Assembly (NCBI GenBank): GCA_030433005.1
Contig: JAUILQ010000002.1
Span: forward strand, 62,001-126,000
DNA: 64,000 nt
Source: Alphaproteobacteria bacterium
GTDB lineage: Bacteria > Pseudomonadota > Alphaproteobacteria > Kiloniellales > DSM-21159
Direction of reading: 5' to 3'
Part shown: positions 8,989 to 16,906 of the stretch, in pieces
How positions within the stretch are numbered: the stretch's first letter is position 1
Layout of the letters: each line of letters opens with the position of its first letter
The notes under the pieces: generated by a model
What the model was told of the DNA's origin: nothing
The model's input: the letters and a program-made list of their open reading frames with translations, nothing else
The model's database searches: none
Program-made: the position numbers and the translations under genes

Positions 8989-10044
8989 TCAGGCCTCGCG
9001 CAGCAGCGTCATCAGCCGCTCGACGTGCGCCGGCGGCGTCGTCTTGTCGATGCCGTGGCCGAGGTTGAAGACGAAGGGCCCGCCCTTGAAGGCCTCGAGG
9101 ATACGCCGTGCCTGGCGGTCGAGCGCCTCGCCGCCGACGATCAGCGCGACGGGATCGAGGTTTCCCTGCACGCAGAGCCGGCTCTGCAGCTCGGCGCGCG
9201 CCCAGTCGAGCGGCACCGTGGTGTCGAGCGACAGCGCGTCCGCGCCGCTCCGCTCGGCGACTTCCCGGTAGAGCGGCCCGGCGCCGCGCGGGAACAGGAT
9301 GACCGGCAGCTCGGGATGCACCGCCTTGATCCGCGAGACGATGCGCGCCGCGGGCTCCAGGCACCAGCGCCGGAAGGCGTCGTCCGGCCAGATCCCGGCC
9401 CAGGAATCGAAGATCTGCAGAGCTTCCGCGCCGGCCTCGGCCTGGGCCAGCAGGTAGTCCGCCGTCGCCTCGACCAGGCAGTCGATCAGCCTCTGGAAGC
9501 CCTCGGGGTCGCCGTAGGCCCAGCGCCGACCCTCCTGGAAGTCCCGCGACGAGCCGCCTTCGATCATGTAGCTGGCGACCGTCCAGGGCGCGCCGGCGAA
9601 GCCGATCAGCGCGGTCTCGGCCGGCAGTTCCCGGCGCAGCCTCCGGACCGTCTCGAACACCGGTGCCAGGCGCTCGCGCAGCGCCGCCGGCTCGAGCCTG
9701 GCGACCGCCGACGGGCTGCCCAGCGGTTCCAGGCGCGGGCCGATGCCCTCCTCGAACCAGGTCTTCTGGCCGAGGCCGTAGGGCACCACCAGGATGTCGG
9801 AGAACAGGATGGCAGCGTCGAATCCATAGCGCCGGATCGGCTGCAGCGTCACCTCGACCGCCAGCTCCGGCGTCAGGCAGAGCTCCAGGAAGTCGCCGGC
9901 GCGGGCACGCGTCTCGCGGTACTCCGGCAGGTACCGGCCGGCCTGGCGCATCAGCCACACCGGCGGCGGCCAGACGGCCTCGCCTCCAAGCGCGCGCAGG
10001 AACCGCTTGTCCGTTGCCGGGTGGGGGGCCGCGTCTGGCGTCAT
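8989..10044 (-). CDS. hemE: Uroporphyrinogen decarboxylase
   Basis: Removes the four acetate carboxyl groups of uroporphyrinogen III to give coproporphyrinogen III, in the cytosol. The 351 residues match the family. The N-terminal signature R-Q-A-G-R-Y-L-P-E-Y and the second signature G-F-A-G-A-P-W-T are present. The ATG at 10044 has GAGAGGAA upstream with good spacing. Its 5' side faces the putative origin region. In Caulobacter and Rickettsia hemE also borders the chromosome origin, with the DUF299 gene on the other side, exactly as here. It reads away from the putative origin, with hemH, hemJ and rho following in the same direction. Confidence 0.98.
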   Translation of the reverse strand: MTPDAAPHPATDKRFLRALGGEAVWPPPVWLMRQAGRYLPEYRETRARAGDFLELCLTPELAVEVTLQPIRRYGFDAAILFSDILVVPYGLGQKTWFEEGIGPRLEPLGSPSAVARLEPAALRERLAPVFETVRRLRRELPAETALIGFAGAPWTVASYMIEGGSSRDFQEGRRWAYGDPEGFQRLIDCLVEATADYLLAQAEAGAEALQIFDSWAGIWPDDAFRRWCLEPAARIVSRIKAVHPELPVILFPRGAGPLYREVAERSGADALSLDTTVPLDWARAELQSRLCVQGNLDPVALIVGGEALDRQARRILEAFKGGPFVFNLGHGIDKTTPPAHVERLMTLLREA

Positions 10045-10112
10045 GCCGCTCGTTCCTCTCGCCTGCCGTGCGGGACTCGTGCCGTGCCGGCGTTCCGGCG
10101 CGGCGCTCCTGC

Positions 10113-10162
10113 CTACTTCAGTTTAACTTATAGAATAAAGGTTTGAGGGTTGCTGTAGTTGG
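10113..10162. other. AT-rich candidate DNA unwinding element
   Basis: 32 of 50 bases are A or T, and a core of 18 bases (10122-10139) has only two G/C. Nothing comparable was noticed in the other intergenic regions. It lies at the hemE side of the gap, immediately beside the first DnaA-box-like pair. A half site TTAA at 10123-10126 is present, but a full CtrA site (TTAA-N7-TTAA) is not. Confidence 0.6.
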
Positions 10163-10165
10163 TGC

Positions 10166-10183
10166 TGTGGATGACGGGGATCA
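10166..10183 (-). promoter_or_regulatory. Pair of DnaA-box-like motifs beside the AT-rich island
   Basis: Read on the minus strand these are TCATCCACA (10174-10166), one mismatch from TTATCCACA, and TGATCCCCG (10183-10175), two mismatches from the Caulobacter G-box TGATCCACA. They are directly adjacent. Confidence 0.55.
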
Positions 10184-10300
10184 GCCTGTTTCCGCGACTC
10201 GTCCCCGGAGTTCTGCGCAGCCGCCATTCCCGCGACCCGCTGGGGAGGGTCCCACGGACGGACCTCGGCGCGCCGCGGCGCGGCAGGCCTTGCGCGGGCT

Positions 10301-10318
10301 TCCGGATCAGGGGGATAA
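10301..10318 (-). promoter_or_regulatory. Second pair of DnaA-box-like motifs
   Basis: On the minus strand TTATCCCCC (10318-10310) and TGATCCGGA (10309-10301) are directly adjacent and share the orientation of the first pair. Each has two mismatches or more from the consensus, in the last three bases. Confidence 0.45.
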
Positions 10319-10434
10319 CGGGGAGAACTCGGTCCCGCGGCGGCCGTCCACAGAGGGCGGTCGGCGCTGTCCACCTGGGCAGTTCCGCGGGACGGACTCG
10401 CCGGCTTGCGGGGAGCGAATGCGCCGCGCTCGCC

Positions 10435-10475
10435 TTATCCCCGGCCGGGCCGGAGTCCGCGCCGCCTTATCCCCC
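10435..10475 (+). promoter_or_regulatory. Two plus-strand DnaA-box-like motifs near the DUF299 start
   Basis: TTATCCCCG at 10435-10443 and TTATCCCCC at 10467-10475 both sit in the context GCCTTATCCCC and start 32 bases apart, about three helical turns. The second ends 16 bases before the TTG start of the next gene. Confidence 0.45.
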
Positions 10476-10491
10476 GGTTCCTGAGGACGGA

Positions 10492-11328
10492 TTGCAGCGC
10501 TACCACCATCTCCATCTTGTCTCCGACGCCACCGGCGAGACCGTCGGGACGGTGGTTCGGGCCTGTTCCGTTCAGTTCCGGCAGATCGAGACGATCGAGC
10601 ATGCCTGGACCATGGTGCGCACGCCGCTGCACATGGACCGGGTGCTGGCCGGCATCGAGGCCAACCCCGGGCCGGTGCTCTTCACCATGGTCGACGGCCG
10701 GCTGCGCCGACAGCTGACCGAGGGTTGCGCGCGTCTCGCCCTGCCCTGCGTGTCGATCCTCGATCCCGTGATCGCCGTGCTGGCCAGCCACTACGGCATG
10801 GAAACCGAAGGACGCCCGGGCGCCCAGCACGTCATGGACGCCGAGTACTTCGACCGCATCGCGGCGATGGATTTCGCGCTGGCGCACGACGACGGCGCCG
10901 GCCTCGAGACCATCGACAAGGCCGAGGTCATCCTGCTCGGCGTCTCGCGCACCTCGAAGACGCCGACGACCATCTATCTCGCCAACCGGGGCATCCGCGC
11001 CGGCAACTACCCGCTGGTGCCGGGCGTGCCGGTGCCCGAGGAGATCCTCAAGGCGCGCGGTCCGCTGGTCGTCGGGCTGACCAAGGACCCGGCCCGGCTG
11101 GTCGACATCCGGCGCAACCGCCTGCGCTCGATGGGCAGCGCCGAGGAGGTCGACTACGTCGATCTCGACGCCGTGCGCCGCGAGGTCGCCGAGGCGCGCC
11201 GCCTGTTCAGCCGCCACGGCTGGCCGGTGGTCGACGTCAGCCGCCGGTCGATCGAGGAGACCGCCGCCGCGATCATCACGCGGCTCGCCGAGTTCCAGAG
11301 CCGGCGCGAGTCGGGGGCCGCCCAGTGA
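10492..11328 (+). CDS. DUF299 bifunctional kinase/pyrophosphorylase (PEP synthase / PPDK regulatory protein)
   Basis: Predicted 278 residues. This family reversibly phosphorylates and dephosphorylates phosphoenolpyruvate synthase or pyruvate phosphate dikinase, using ADP and phosphate. The nucleotide-binding motif G-V-S-R-T-S-K-T lies at 150-157, followed by the conserved L-A-N-R-G segment, and the N-terminus has the usual H-L-V-S-D-A-T-G-E-T. I place the start at the TTG at 10492, with GAGG at 10483-10486 upstream. It puts H-L-V-S-D about seven residues in, as in the family; the in-frame ATG at 10159 would add an arginine-rich tail running through the putative origin. It overlaps maf by four bases (GTGA). 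The homologue next to hemE is the conserved gene at alphaproteobacterial origins. Confidence 0.92.
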   Translation: MQRYHHLHLVSDATGETVGTVVRACSVQFRQIETIEHAWTMVRTPLHMDRVLAGIEANPGPVLFTMVDGRLRRQLTEGCARLALPCVSILDPVIAVLASHYGMETEGRPGAQHVMDAEYFDRIAAMDFALAHDDGAGLETIDKAEVILLGVSRTSKTPTTIYLANRGIRAGNYPLVPGVPVPEEILKARGPLVVGLTKDPARLVDIRRNRLRSMGSAEEVDYVDLDAVRREVAEARRLFSRHGWPVVDVSRRSIEETAAAIITRLAEFQSRRESGAAQ

Positions 11329-11966
11329 GCCGGGAGGAGCAGTCGCCGGGCCGGCTCATCGAGCCCGACGGGCCGGCCCTGGTGCTGGCCTCGGCGAGTG
11401 CCTCGCGGCGGCGCGTGCTGGCGGCCGCGGGCCTTTGCTTCGAGGCGGTGGCGGCGGGCGTCGACGAGGACGAGATCAAGCAGTCGCTCAGGGCCGAGGG
11501 CGCGCAGGCCGTTCAGGTGGCCGAGACGCTGGCCGAGCTCAAGGCCGCGCGGATCAGCGCCAGGCGTCCCGGCGCGCTGGTCGTCGGCGCCGACCAGATG
11601 CTCGCCTGCGAAGGCCGCTGGTACGACAAGCCGGCCGACGCCGCGACGGCGGTCGAGCAGCTGCTGGCGCTGGCCGGCCGGACCCACAGCCTGGAGAGCT
11701 CGGTCTGCGTGCTGCACAACGGCACGCGCCTGTGGCACCACAACGCCGTCTGCCGGGTGACCATGCGCGCCTTCGACCGGCCCTTCGCCGAGCGCTACCT
11801 GGCCGCGGCCGGCCCCGCAGCCCTGGAATCGGTCGGCGGCTATCAGCTGGAGGGCCTCGGCGTGCAGCTGTTCTCGCGGATCGAGGGCGACTTCTTCGAG
11901 ATCCTCGGCCTCGCGCTGCTGCCGCTGCTCGGCTTCCTGCGCGAGCGCGGGGTGGTGCCGCGATGA
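11325..11966 (+). CDS. maf: Maf-like nucleotide pyrophosphatase
   Basis: A 213-residue member of the Maf/HAM1-like fold that hydrolyses non-canonical or modified nucleoside triphosphates (dTTP/UTP or m7GTP depending on subgroup). The N-terminal L-A-S-A-S-x-S-R-R signature is present at 21-29, and the catalytic Asp90 lies in V-V-G-A-D-Q. The C-terminal E-S-V-G-G-Y-Q-L-E-G-L-G segment is also family-typical. The GTG start at 11325 overlaps the DUF299 stop (GTGA), and the stop overlaps the aroE ATG (ATGA), so translation is probably coupled across three genes. No strong Shine-Dalgarno sequence precedes it beyond a G-rich run. Confidence 0.93.
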   Translation: MSREEQSPGRLIEPDGPALVLASASASRRRVLAAAGLCFEAVAAGVDEDEIKQSLRAEGAQAVQVAETLAELKAARISARRPGALVVGADQMLACEGRWYDKPADAATAVEQLLALAGRTHSLESSVCVLHNGTRLWHHNAVCRVTMRAFDRPFAERYLAAAGPAALESVGGYQLEGLGVQLFSRIEGDFFEILGLALLPLLGFLRERGVVPR

Positions 11967-12802
11967 TGCTCACCGGACAGGCCCGACTCGCCGGCGTGCT
12001 CGGCTGGCCGGTCGCGCATTCGCGCTCGCCGCGGCTGCACGGCTTCTGGCTGCAGCAGCACGGCATCGACGGCGCCTACCTGCCGCTGCCGGTCCGTCCG
12101 GAGCGCTTCGGCCATGCCGTGCGCGCGCTGCTCGACCTCGGCTTCCGCGGCGCCAACGTCACCGTGCCCCACAAGCTCGCCGCCCACGGCCTCGCCGACA
12201 GCCTGACGCCGCGCGCGCGCGCCATCGGGGCGGTCAACACCCTGGTCTTCGAGAACGGCCTGATCCGGGGCGACAACACCGACGGCGAGGGTTTCCTGCG
12301 CAATCTGCGGGCCGGAGCGCGCGGCTGGCAGCCGCAGCGGGGGCCTGCCGTGGTGCTCGGCGCCGGCGGCGCCGCCCGGGCCGTGCTGGTGGCGCTGCGC
12401 GACGCCGGCGTGCCGGAGATCCGCCTGCTCAACCGCACGCGACAGACTGCCGAAGCGCTGGCGGAGGAGCTCGGCACGCCGATCCGCGCGGCCGCCTGGC
12501 AGGACCGGAACGCGGCCCTGGCCGGTGCCGAGCTGTTGGTCAACACCACCTCGCTGGGCATGACGGGCCAACCGCCGCTCGAGCTCGGCCTCGAGCGACT
12601 GCCGGACGGGGCCGTGGTGAGCGACCTGGTCTATGCGCCGCTGATCACGCCGCTGCTCGCCGCGGCGAAAGCCCGCGGCAACGTCGCGGTCGACGGGCTC
12701 GGCATGCTGCTGCACCAAGCGGTGCCTGGCTTCGCCGCCTGGTTCGGCATCGAGCCCGAGGTCACGCCGGCCCTGCGCGAGGCCGTGCTGGCGGCCGGAT
12801 GA
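11963..12802 (+). CDS. aroE: Shikimate dehydrogenase
   Basis: Catalyses NADPH-dependent reduction of 3-dehydroshikimate to shikimate in aromatic amino acid synthesis. At 279 residues it has normal length. The substrate-binding H-S-R-S-P-x-x-H segment is at 19-26, catalytic Lys71 lies in N-V-T-V-P-H-K, and Asp107 in D-N-T-D-G. The NADP motif G-A-G-G-A-A-R and the NADPH-specifying L-N-R-T segment follow. Two consecutive ATG codons start the gene, and the first overlaps the maf stop. The stop overlaps the coaE ATG (ATGA). The order maf-aroE-coaE-dnaQ is conserved near alphaproteobacterial origins. Confidence 0.97.
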   Translation: MMLTGQARLAGVLGWPVAHSRSPRLHGFWLQQHGIDGAYLPLPVRPERFGHAVRALLDLGFRGANVTVPHKLAAHGLADSLTPRARAIGAVNTLVFENGLIRGDNTDGEGFLRNLRAGARGWQPQRGPAVVLGAGGAARAVLVALRDAGVPEIRLLNRTRQTAEALAEELGTPIRAAAWQDRNAALAGAELLVNTTSLGMTGQPPLELGLERLPDGAVVSDLVYAPLITPLLAAAKARGNVAVDGLGMLLHQAVPGFAAWFGIEPEVTPALREAVLAAG

Positions 12803-13515
12803 CACGGCGAGCACGCCCCGCCCGGCGCCCGGGACCGCCCTGCGTGCTCGGCCTGACCGGCTCGATCGGGATGGGCAAGTCGACGGCGGCCAGAATGCTG
12901 CGCCGCCTGGGCGTGCCGGTGCACGACGCCGATGCGGCGGTGCACCGCCTGATGGCGCGCGGCGGCGGGGCGGTGACGGCGATCGAGGCGGCGTTTCCGG
13001 GCGTCGTCGTCGACGGCCAGGTCGACCGCCCGCGGCTCGGCGAGCGGGTGTTCGGCGATGCCGAGGCTTTGCGCCGGCTGGAGGCGATCCTGCATCCGCG
13101 GGTGCGGGCCGCCGCGCGGCGCTTCGTGGCACGTCACGCCCGGCAGCGCACGCCGCTGGTCTGCCTGGACATCCCGCTGCTCTACGAGACCGGTGGCGAG
13201 CGCCTGTGCGACGCCGTCGCCGTCGTCACCGCCCCGGCACGCCTGCAGCGCCAGCGCGTGCTGCGCCGGCCGGGCATGAGCGAGGCGAAGCTCGCCCGCA
13301 TCCTCGCACAGCAGATGCCGGATGCCGAAAAGCGCCGCCGCGCACAATTTGTGGTACAGACGGGCCTGGGCAAACGCGATACCTTGCGATGCCTGCAATC
13401 GATCGTCCGGCAGCTGGAGGCCGAGCCATGCGCGAGATCGTGCTCGACACGGAAACCACGGGCCTCGACCCGAAGTCCGGCCACCGGGTCGTCGAGATCG
13501 GCTGCGTCGAGCTGA
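12799..13515 (+). CDS. coaE: Dephospho-CoA kinase
   Basis: Phosphorylates the 3'-hydroxyl of dephospho-CoA, the last step of coenzyme A synthesis. The P-loop G-S-I-G-M-G-K-S lies at 21-28 after an arginine-rich start, followed by the D-A-D motif and the L-D-I-P-L-L-Y-E segment of the CoA domain. The 238 residues exceed the usual size of about 200. The extra C-terminal residues are an Arg/Ser-rich tail encoded where the frame runs 88 bases into dnaQ, whose start at 13428 is well supported. This could be a true long overlap or the loss of an earlier stop codon. The kinase domain itself is complete before the overlap. Confidence 0.95.
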   Translation: MTRRARPARRPGPPCVLGLTGSIGMGKSTAARMLRRLGVPVHDADAAVHRLMARGGGAVTAIEAAFPGVVVDGQVDRPRLGERVFGDAEALRRLEAILHPRVRAAARRFVARHARQRTPLVCLDIPLLYETGGERLCDAVAVVTAPARLQRQRVLRRPGMSEAKLARILAQQMPDAEKRRRAQFVVQTGLGKRDTLRCLQSIVRQLEAEPCARSCSTRKPRASTRSPATGSSRSAASS

Positions 13516-14105
13516 TCAACCACCTGCCGACCGGCGCGGTCTACCACGTCTACATCAACCCCGAGCGCGACATCCCGGAGGACGCGCTGCGCGTCCACGG
13601 CATCACCGCCGAGTTCCTCGCCGACAAGCCGCGCTTCGCGGAGATCGCGGCGGACTTCGTCGCCTTCATCGGCGACGCGCCGCTGATCATCCATAACGCC
13701 GCCTTCGACGTCGGCTTCCTCAACGCCGAGCTCGAGCGGCTGGGCTACGCCGCTCTGCCGCTGGAGCGCGCCGTCGACACCGTGCAGATCGCCCGCAAGC
13801 GCTTCCCCGGCGCCCAGGCCAGCCTCGACGCGCTGTGCCGACGCTTCGAGATCGACCTCTCGGGGCGCGACCTGCACGGCGCGCTGCTCGACTGTCGGCT
13901 GCTCGCCGAGGTCTATCTGGAGCTGCGCGGCGGCCGTCAGCCGGGCCTGGAGCTGGCGCGCGAGCGCGGCCAGGCCGGGATCGCGGCGACGCCGCTGGCC
14001 GAGCGCCGCCGCCGCGCGCCGCGGCCGCATGCGCCCAGCGAGGCCGAGCTCGAGGCGCATGCCGCGATGCTGGCCCGGCTCAAGGAACCGATCTGGCTGC
14101 AGTAG
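13428..14105 (+). CDS. dnaQ: DNA polymerase III epsilon subunit (3'-5' proofreading exonuclease)
   Basis: A DEDDh exonuclease of 225 residues. Exo I has D7 and E9 in D-T-E-T-T-G, Exo II has D94 in H-N-A-A-F-D-V-G-F, and Exo III has H150 and D155 in L-H-G-A-L-L-D. It is the proofreading subunit of the replicative polymerase, and the C-terminal tail normally binds the alpha subunit. The ATG at 13428 has GGAGG at 416-420 with seven bases of spacing, although it lies inside the 3' end of coaE. The gene converges with secB across 26 bases. Its location close to the putative origin fits the conserved alphaproteobacterial block. Confidence 0.97.
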   Translation: MREIVLDTETTGLDPKSGHRVVEIGCVELINHLPTGAVYHVYINPERDIPEDALRVHGITAEFLADKPRFAEIAADFVAFIGDAPLIIHNAAFDVGFLNAELERLGYAALPLERAVDTVQIARKRFPGAQASLDALCRRFEIDLSGRDLHGALLDCRLLAEVYLELRGGRQPGLELARERGQAGIAATPLAERRRRAPRPHAPSEAELEAHAAMLARLKEPIWLQ

Positions 14106-14131
14106 CCCGCCGTCGCCGGGTGCGTCGGGGC

Positions 14132-14629
14132 TCAGGCCTCGGCGGTGCCGGCCTGACGGCGCTGCTCGTAGAGGCGCGTGAAGTCGATCGTGTTGATCAG
14201 CACCGGCGGGAAGCCGCCGTCGCGCGTGACGTCGGCGATGACCCGGCGGGCGAAGGGAAACACGGTGCGCGCGCCCTCGATCATCAGCAGCTTCTGGATC
14301 GCCTCGGCTTCCTGCTTGGGATCGACGGTGCAGAGCGCGCCGTATTCCAGCTCCATGACGAAGGCGGTCTGCTCGCCGTGCCGCGCGGTCAGGTCGATCT
14401 TCAGCAGCAGCTCGTAGATCTGCTCCTGCAGGCGCCGGGCGCCGACGTCGAGCTTCACCTCGATCTTCGGCTGCTCCTTCTGGTTGGCCAGGCTGGCCGG
14501 CGCGTTCGGGTTCTCGAAGGAGAGGTCGCGCACGTACTGGCTGTGCACCGTGATCGGCGGCTGACTCTGTCCCTCGGTGGGCGGGGTGACGCTGCCGTTG
14601 CCGGCGGCGCTCTCGTCGAGATCGCTCAT
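14132..14629 (-). CDS. secB: Protein-export chaperone SecB
   Basis: A 165-residue cytosolic chaperone that keeps preproteins unfolded and delivers them to SecA. The core segments P-I-T-V-H-S-Q-Y-V-R-D-L-S-F-E-N-P and P-F-A-R-R-V-I-A-D-V-T-R-D-G-G-F-P-P are diagnostic. The acidic N-terminal stretch and C-terminal tail are normal for alphaproteobacteria. It reads towards dnaQ. The 123 bases upstream, before the histidine phosphatase gene, contain G/C-rich sequence without a clear promoter. SecB in the dnaQ neighbourhood is part of the conserved near-origin gene order. Confidence 0.98.
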   Translation of the reverse strand: MSDLDESAAGNGSVTPPTEGQSQPPITVHSQYVRDLSFENPNAPASLANQKEQPKIEVKLDVGARRLQEQIYELLLKIDLTARHGEQTAFVMELEYGALCTVDPKQEAEAIQKLLMIEGARTVFPFARRVIADVTRDGGFPPVLINTIDFTRLYEQRRQAGTAEA

Positions 14630-14752
14630 CGCGCTCAGGAATCCTCGATTGGCCCGTGGAAAGGCAGCTTGGCTAGCACGCCCGCCCCCACGGGTACAAG
14701 GTGGGCCGGGACAAGGCGGGGCCGACGCGCCGAGGGGACGAAGCCGGGCGCG

Positions 14753-15292
14753 TCAGCCCGCCGCGGGCGCCGGGTCGAAGCGCAGGTGCTGGCCGTTGGC
14801 GACGGCCTCGCCGGTCAGGCCCTTGATGAAGGCCCAGTGCGAGACGACCAGGGTGTGCCGCCAGTCGTCGCGTGCGGCCATGCGCTGACGGAAGGAATCG
14901 CAGCGCTTCATCATCTCGCTCTCCGGTTCCTCGTCCTCGGGCCACCACTGCTCGGGCAGATCGCCGAAGTCGAGGTGCGGCCAGGCCGCTTCCAGCTCCG
15001 AGCGGCGCGTCCCGACGTCGCACAGGAAGAAGGCGCGCTCGCGAACCAGCGGCTCGATCGTCAGCTCCGGCTCGCCGCCGAGAGTCCGGAGCAGCTCGGC
15101 CGCGGTCTCGAGGGTTCGGCGGTAGGGGCTGACCAGGACCCGGCGGATGCCGCTGCCGGCAAGCCGCCGACCGGCCTCGGCGGCCTGCCGTCGGCCGTCG
15201 TCGGTGAGCCCGGGGTCGACGATGCCGGGGTCGATGCGGGTCTCGCTGAAGTGCAGGTTGAAGTAGGACTGGCCGTGGCGCAGCAGGATCAT
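14753..15292 (-). CDS. Histidine phosphatase family protein (phosphoglycerate mutase-like)
   Basis: Predicted 179 residues. It starts with M-I-L-L-R-H-G-Q-S, the R-H-G motif whose histidine is phosphorylated in this superfamily. R-V-L-V-S-P-Y-R-R-T holds the second arginine, and V-V-S-H-W-A-F holds the second catalytic histidine. The superfamily includes phosphoglycerate mutases, fructose bisphosphatases and SixA-type protein phosphatases, so the substrate cannot be named. The ATG overlaps the fxsA stop by four bases (ATGA), implying translational coupling. A longer in-frame reading upstream is the antiphase of fxsA and was discarded. Confidence 0.9.
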   Translation of the reverse strand: MILLRHGQSYFNLHFSETRIDPGIVDPGLTDDGRRQAAEAGRRLAGSGIRRVLVSPYRRTLETAAELLRTLGGEPELTIEPLVRERAFFLCDVGTRRSELEAAWPHLDFGDLPEQWWPEDEEPESEMMKRCDSFRQRMAARDDWRHTLVVSHWAFIKGLTGEAVANGQHLRFDPAPAAG

Positions 15293-15975
15293 CGGCGCTG
15301 GTTCCCCGGGGTGTCGTCGTCGTCGTCGTCGGATCCCGGGCGATCGCCGCGCGGCAGCTCGCGGGTCTCCGGAGCGGTGTCGTCGGCGGTGTCGTCGGGC
15401 CGCGGGGCGCCCGACGGGCTGTCGGAGGCACCGGGGGGCGCCTCGGAGACGTCGGTCCACTCGCCCTCGATGGTGCCCGGCGGGGCGCCCCGCCGGCCCC
15501 AGCGGCTCCTCGGGTCGGCGTGCGGGCCCGCGCCCGTTCCCCGCGCCGAGCCGGGATCGACCTCCTCGCCGTTGACGAACACGCGGGTGCGCGCGCCGGC
15601 CGGCCCCCCGGCCTGCGCCTTGGCCACGAGGTGGCGGCCGAAGGTGCGGCGCAGCCAGCCGCGCACCGGCGGCAGGAACAGCGAGGCGCCGGCCAGGTCG
15701 GTGACGAAGCCCGGGGTCAGCAGCAGGGCGCCGGCGCCGAGCAGACACATCCCGTCGAACAGCTCGCGCGCCGGAATCTCGCCGCGGTCGAGCTGCTGGC
15801 GGGCGCGCGCCAGCGTCGCCATGCCCTGCAGCCGCAGCTGCCAGGAGCCGAGCAGTGCCGTCAGCACGATGAGCCCCAGCGTGGGCCACAGTCCGATCCA
15901 GTCGCCGACCTGAATGAAGACCGCGATCTCGACGATCGGAACGATCAGGAACAGCAGCAGAAGTACCAGCCCCAT
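15289..15975 (-). CDS. fxsA: FxsA family membrane protein
   Basis: A 228-residue protein with the FxsA domain in the first 130 residues. There are two hydrophobic helices at about 3-21 and 28-45, the G-x-W-Q-L-R-x-Q-G segment, and a third hydrophobic stretch with P-G-F-V-T-D. E. coli FxsA relieves phage T7 F exclusion when overexpressed; its normal role is unclear. The C-terminal 100 residues are low-complexity and acidic, ending in six consecutive Asp codons within a GTC repeat, and are probably disordered in the cytosol. It overlaps the phosphatase gene by four bases. The 200 bases to the divergent tim44-like gene must hold both promoters, but I see no confident motif. Confidence 0.9.
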   Translation of the reverse strand: MGLVLLLLFLIVPIVEIAVFIQVGDWIGLWPTLGLIVLTALLGSWQLRLQGMATLARARQQLDRGEIPARELFDGMCLLGAGALLLTPGFVTDLAGASLFLPPVRGWLRRTFGRHLVAKAQAGGPAGARTRVFVNGEEVDPGSARGTGAGPHADPRSRWGRRGAPPGTIEGEWTDVSEAPPGASDSPSGAPRPDDTADDTAPETRELPRGDRPGSDDDDDDTPGNQRR

Positions 15976-16175
15976 CCTTGCCCTTTCTTGCCGGGGTGCT
16001 TATGTCTTGGGGGTGCTGGAGGCCGCTGGCAAGCACTTTGACGGAAAGGTTCTTGGACAGCGGCGCTTAGGATGCGCGCTCGGCCGCTACCTTCGTGCGA
16101 GCCGCGGGGGCCCAAGGGCCGACGCTGTTGTCGTGAGAGGCCCCAGGAACGGATCGGCTAAACGGATCGGCGGCG

Positions 16176-16898
16176 ATGGGTGACAGTTACTTCGACATTC
16201 TGTTGTTTGCGGCGATCGCCGCCTTCCTGGTGCTGCGGCTGCGCAGCGTTCTGGGCAAGCGCACCGGTCACCAGACCAGCGACGTCGACCCCTTCCGCGA
16301 GCGTCGCGGCCAGGGTCGCGAACCCGGGGGCCGCGAGCAGTCCGGCCGCGAGCAGGGCGAGGACAAGGTCGTGCGCCTGCCCGACCAGCGCCGCGGCGGC
16401 GAGGAAGCCGAGGAACCGGCCAGCGCGCCGGATCCGGCGAGCGCCTCGGCCAAGGGCATCGGCGCCGTGCGCAGCGCCGACCCGAGCTTCGAGGAGGGCG
16501 AGTTTCTGCAGGGTGCCCGTGCCGCCTTCGAGATGATCGTGATGAGCTTCGCCGAAGGCGACGCCAAGGCGCTGCGGCCGTTGCTCGCCGACGAGGTCTA
16601 CCGCGACTTCGCCGGGGCCATCGAGGAGCGCAAGGAGCGCAGCGAGAGCCTGGACACGACGCTGGTCGGCATCGATCGTGCGGAGCTCAGCGACGCCGAG
16701 GTCCAGGGCCGCACCGCCTTCGTCACCGTCCTCTTCGTCTCGCAGCAGGTCAACGTGACCCGCGATTCCGAGGGCCGGATCATCGAGGGCGACCCGAACG
16801 AGGTCGAGACCATCCGCGACATCTGGACCTTCGCGCGCAACGTCAAGAGCCGCGATCCCAACTGGAAGCTGGTCGCCACCCAGAGCCCGCAGTCGTAG
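16176..16898 (+). CDS. Tim44/TimA-like domain protein
   Basis: A 240-residue protein with a single N-terminal hydrophobic helix (about 5-20), a charged Gly/Arg/Glu-rich linker, and a C-terminal Tim44-like domain from about 100. The domain has the F-L-x-G-A-R-x-A-F-E-M-I-V segment and ends with the I-W-T-F-x-R-x-x-x-S-x-D-P-N-W motif. Bacterial homologues of mitochondrial Tim44 are inner-membrane proteins facing the cytosol; in Caulobacter TimA was described, but its role in bacteria is uncertain. It is followed nine bases later by mltA, an arrangement shared with many alphaproteobacteria. The Shine-Dalgarno sequence is weak. Confidence 0.9.
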   Translation: MGDSYFDILLFAAIAAFLVLRLRSVLGKRTGHQTSDVDPFRERRGQGREPGGREQSGREQGEDKVVRLPDQRRGGEEAEEPASAPDPASASAKGIGAVRSADPSFEEGEFLQGARAAFEMIVMSFAEGDAKALRPLLADEVYRDFAGAIEERKERSESLDTTLVGIDRAELSDAEVQGRTAFVTVLFVSQQVNVTRDSEGRIIEGDPNEVETIRDIWTFARNVKSRDPNWKLVATQSPQS

Positions 16899-16906
16899 GC
16901 CGCGCC

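Larger units (their letters stand above)
10045..10491. other. Putative chromosomal replication origin (oriC)
   Basis: This 447-base gap contains no gene. It lies between divergent hemE and the DUF299 gene, the location of known or predicted origins in Caulobacter and other alphaproteobacteria. It contains an AT-rich island in an otherwise GC-rich window (10113-10162) and at least six motifs resembling DnaA boxes of the TTATCCACA / TGATCCACA type: 10166-10174, 10175-10183, 10301-10309, 10310-10318, 10435-10443 and 10467-10475. None is a perfect consensus 9-mer, which is common in alphaproteobacterial origins. Genes on both sides read away from it. The assignment rests on synteny plus motif clustering; I could not compute cumulative GC skew. 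Confidence 0.8.

Noticed and set aside
10123-10138. CtrA binding site in the putative origin
   Set aside because: Only the first TTAA half is present; the second half at the correct spacing is AATA.
10159-10491. An upstream extension of the DUF299 gene from ATG 10159
   Set aside because: The extra 111 residues are Arg/Pro-rich and not part of the family; the TTG at 10492 has a ribosome binding site and gives the normal N-terminus.
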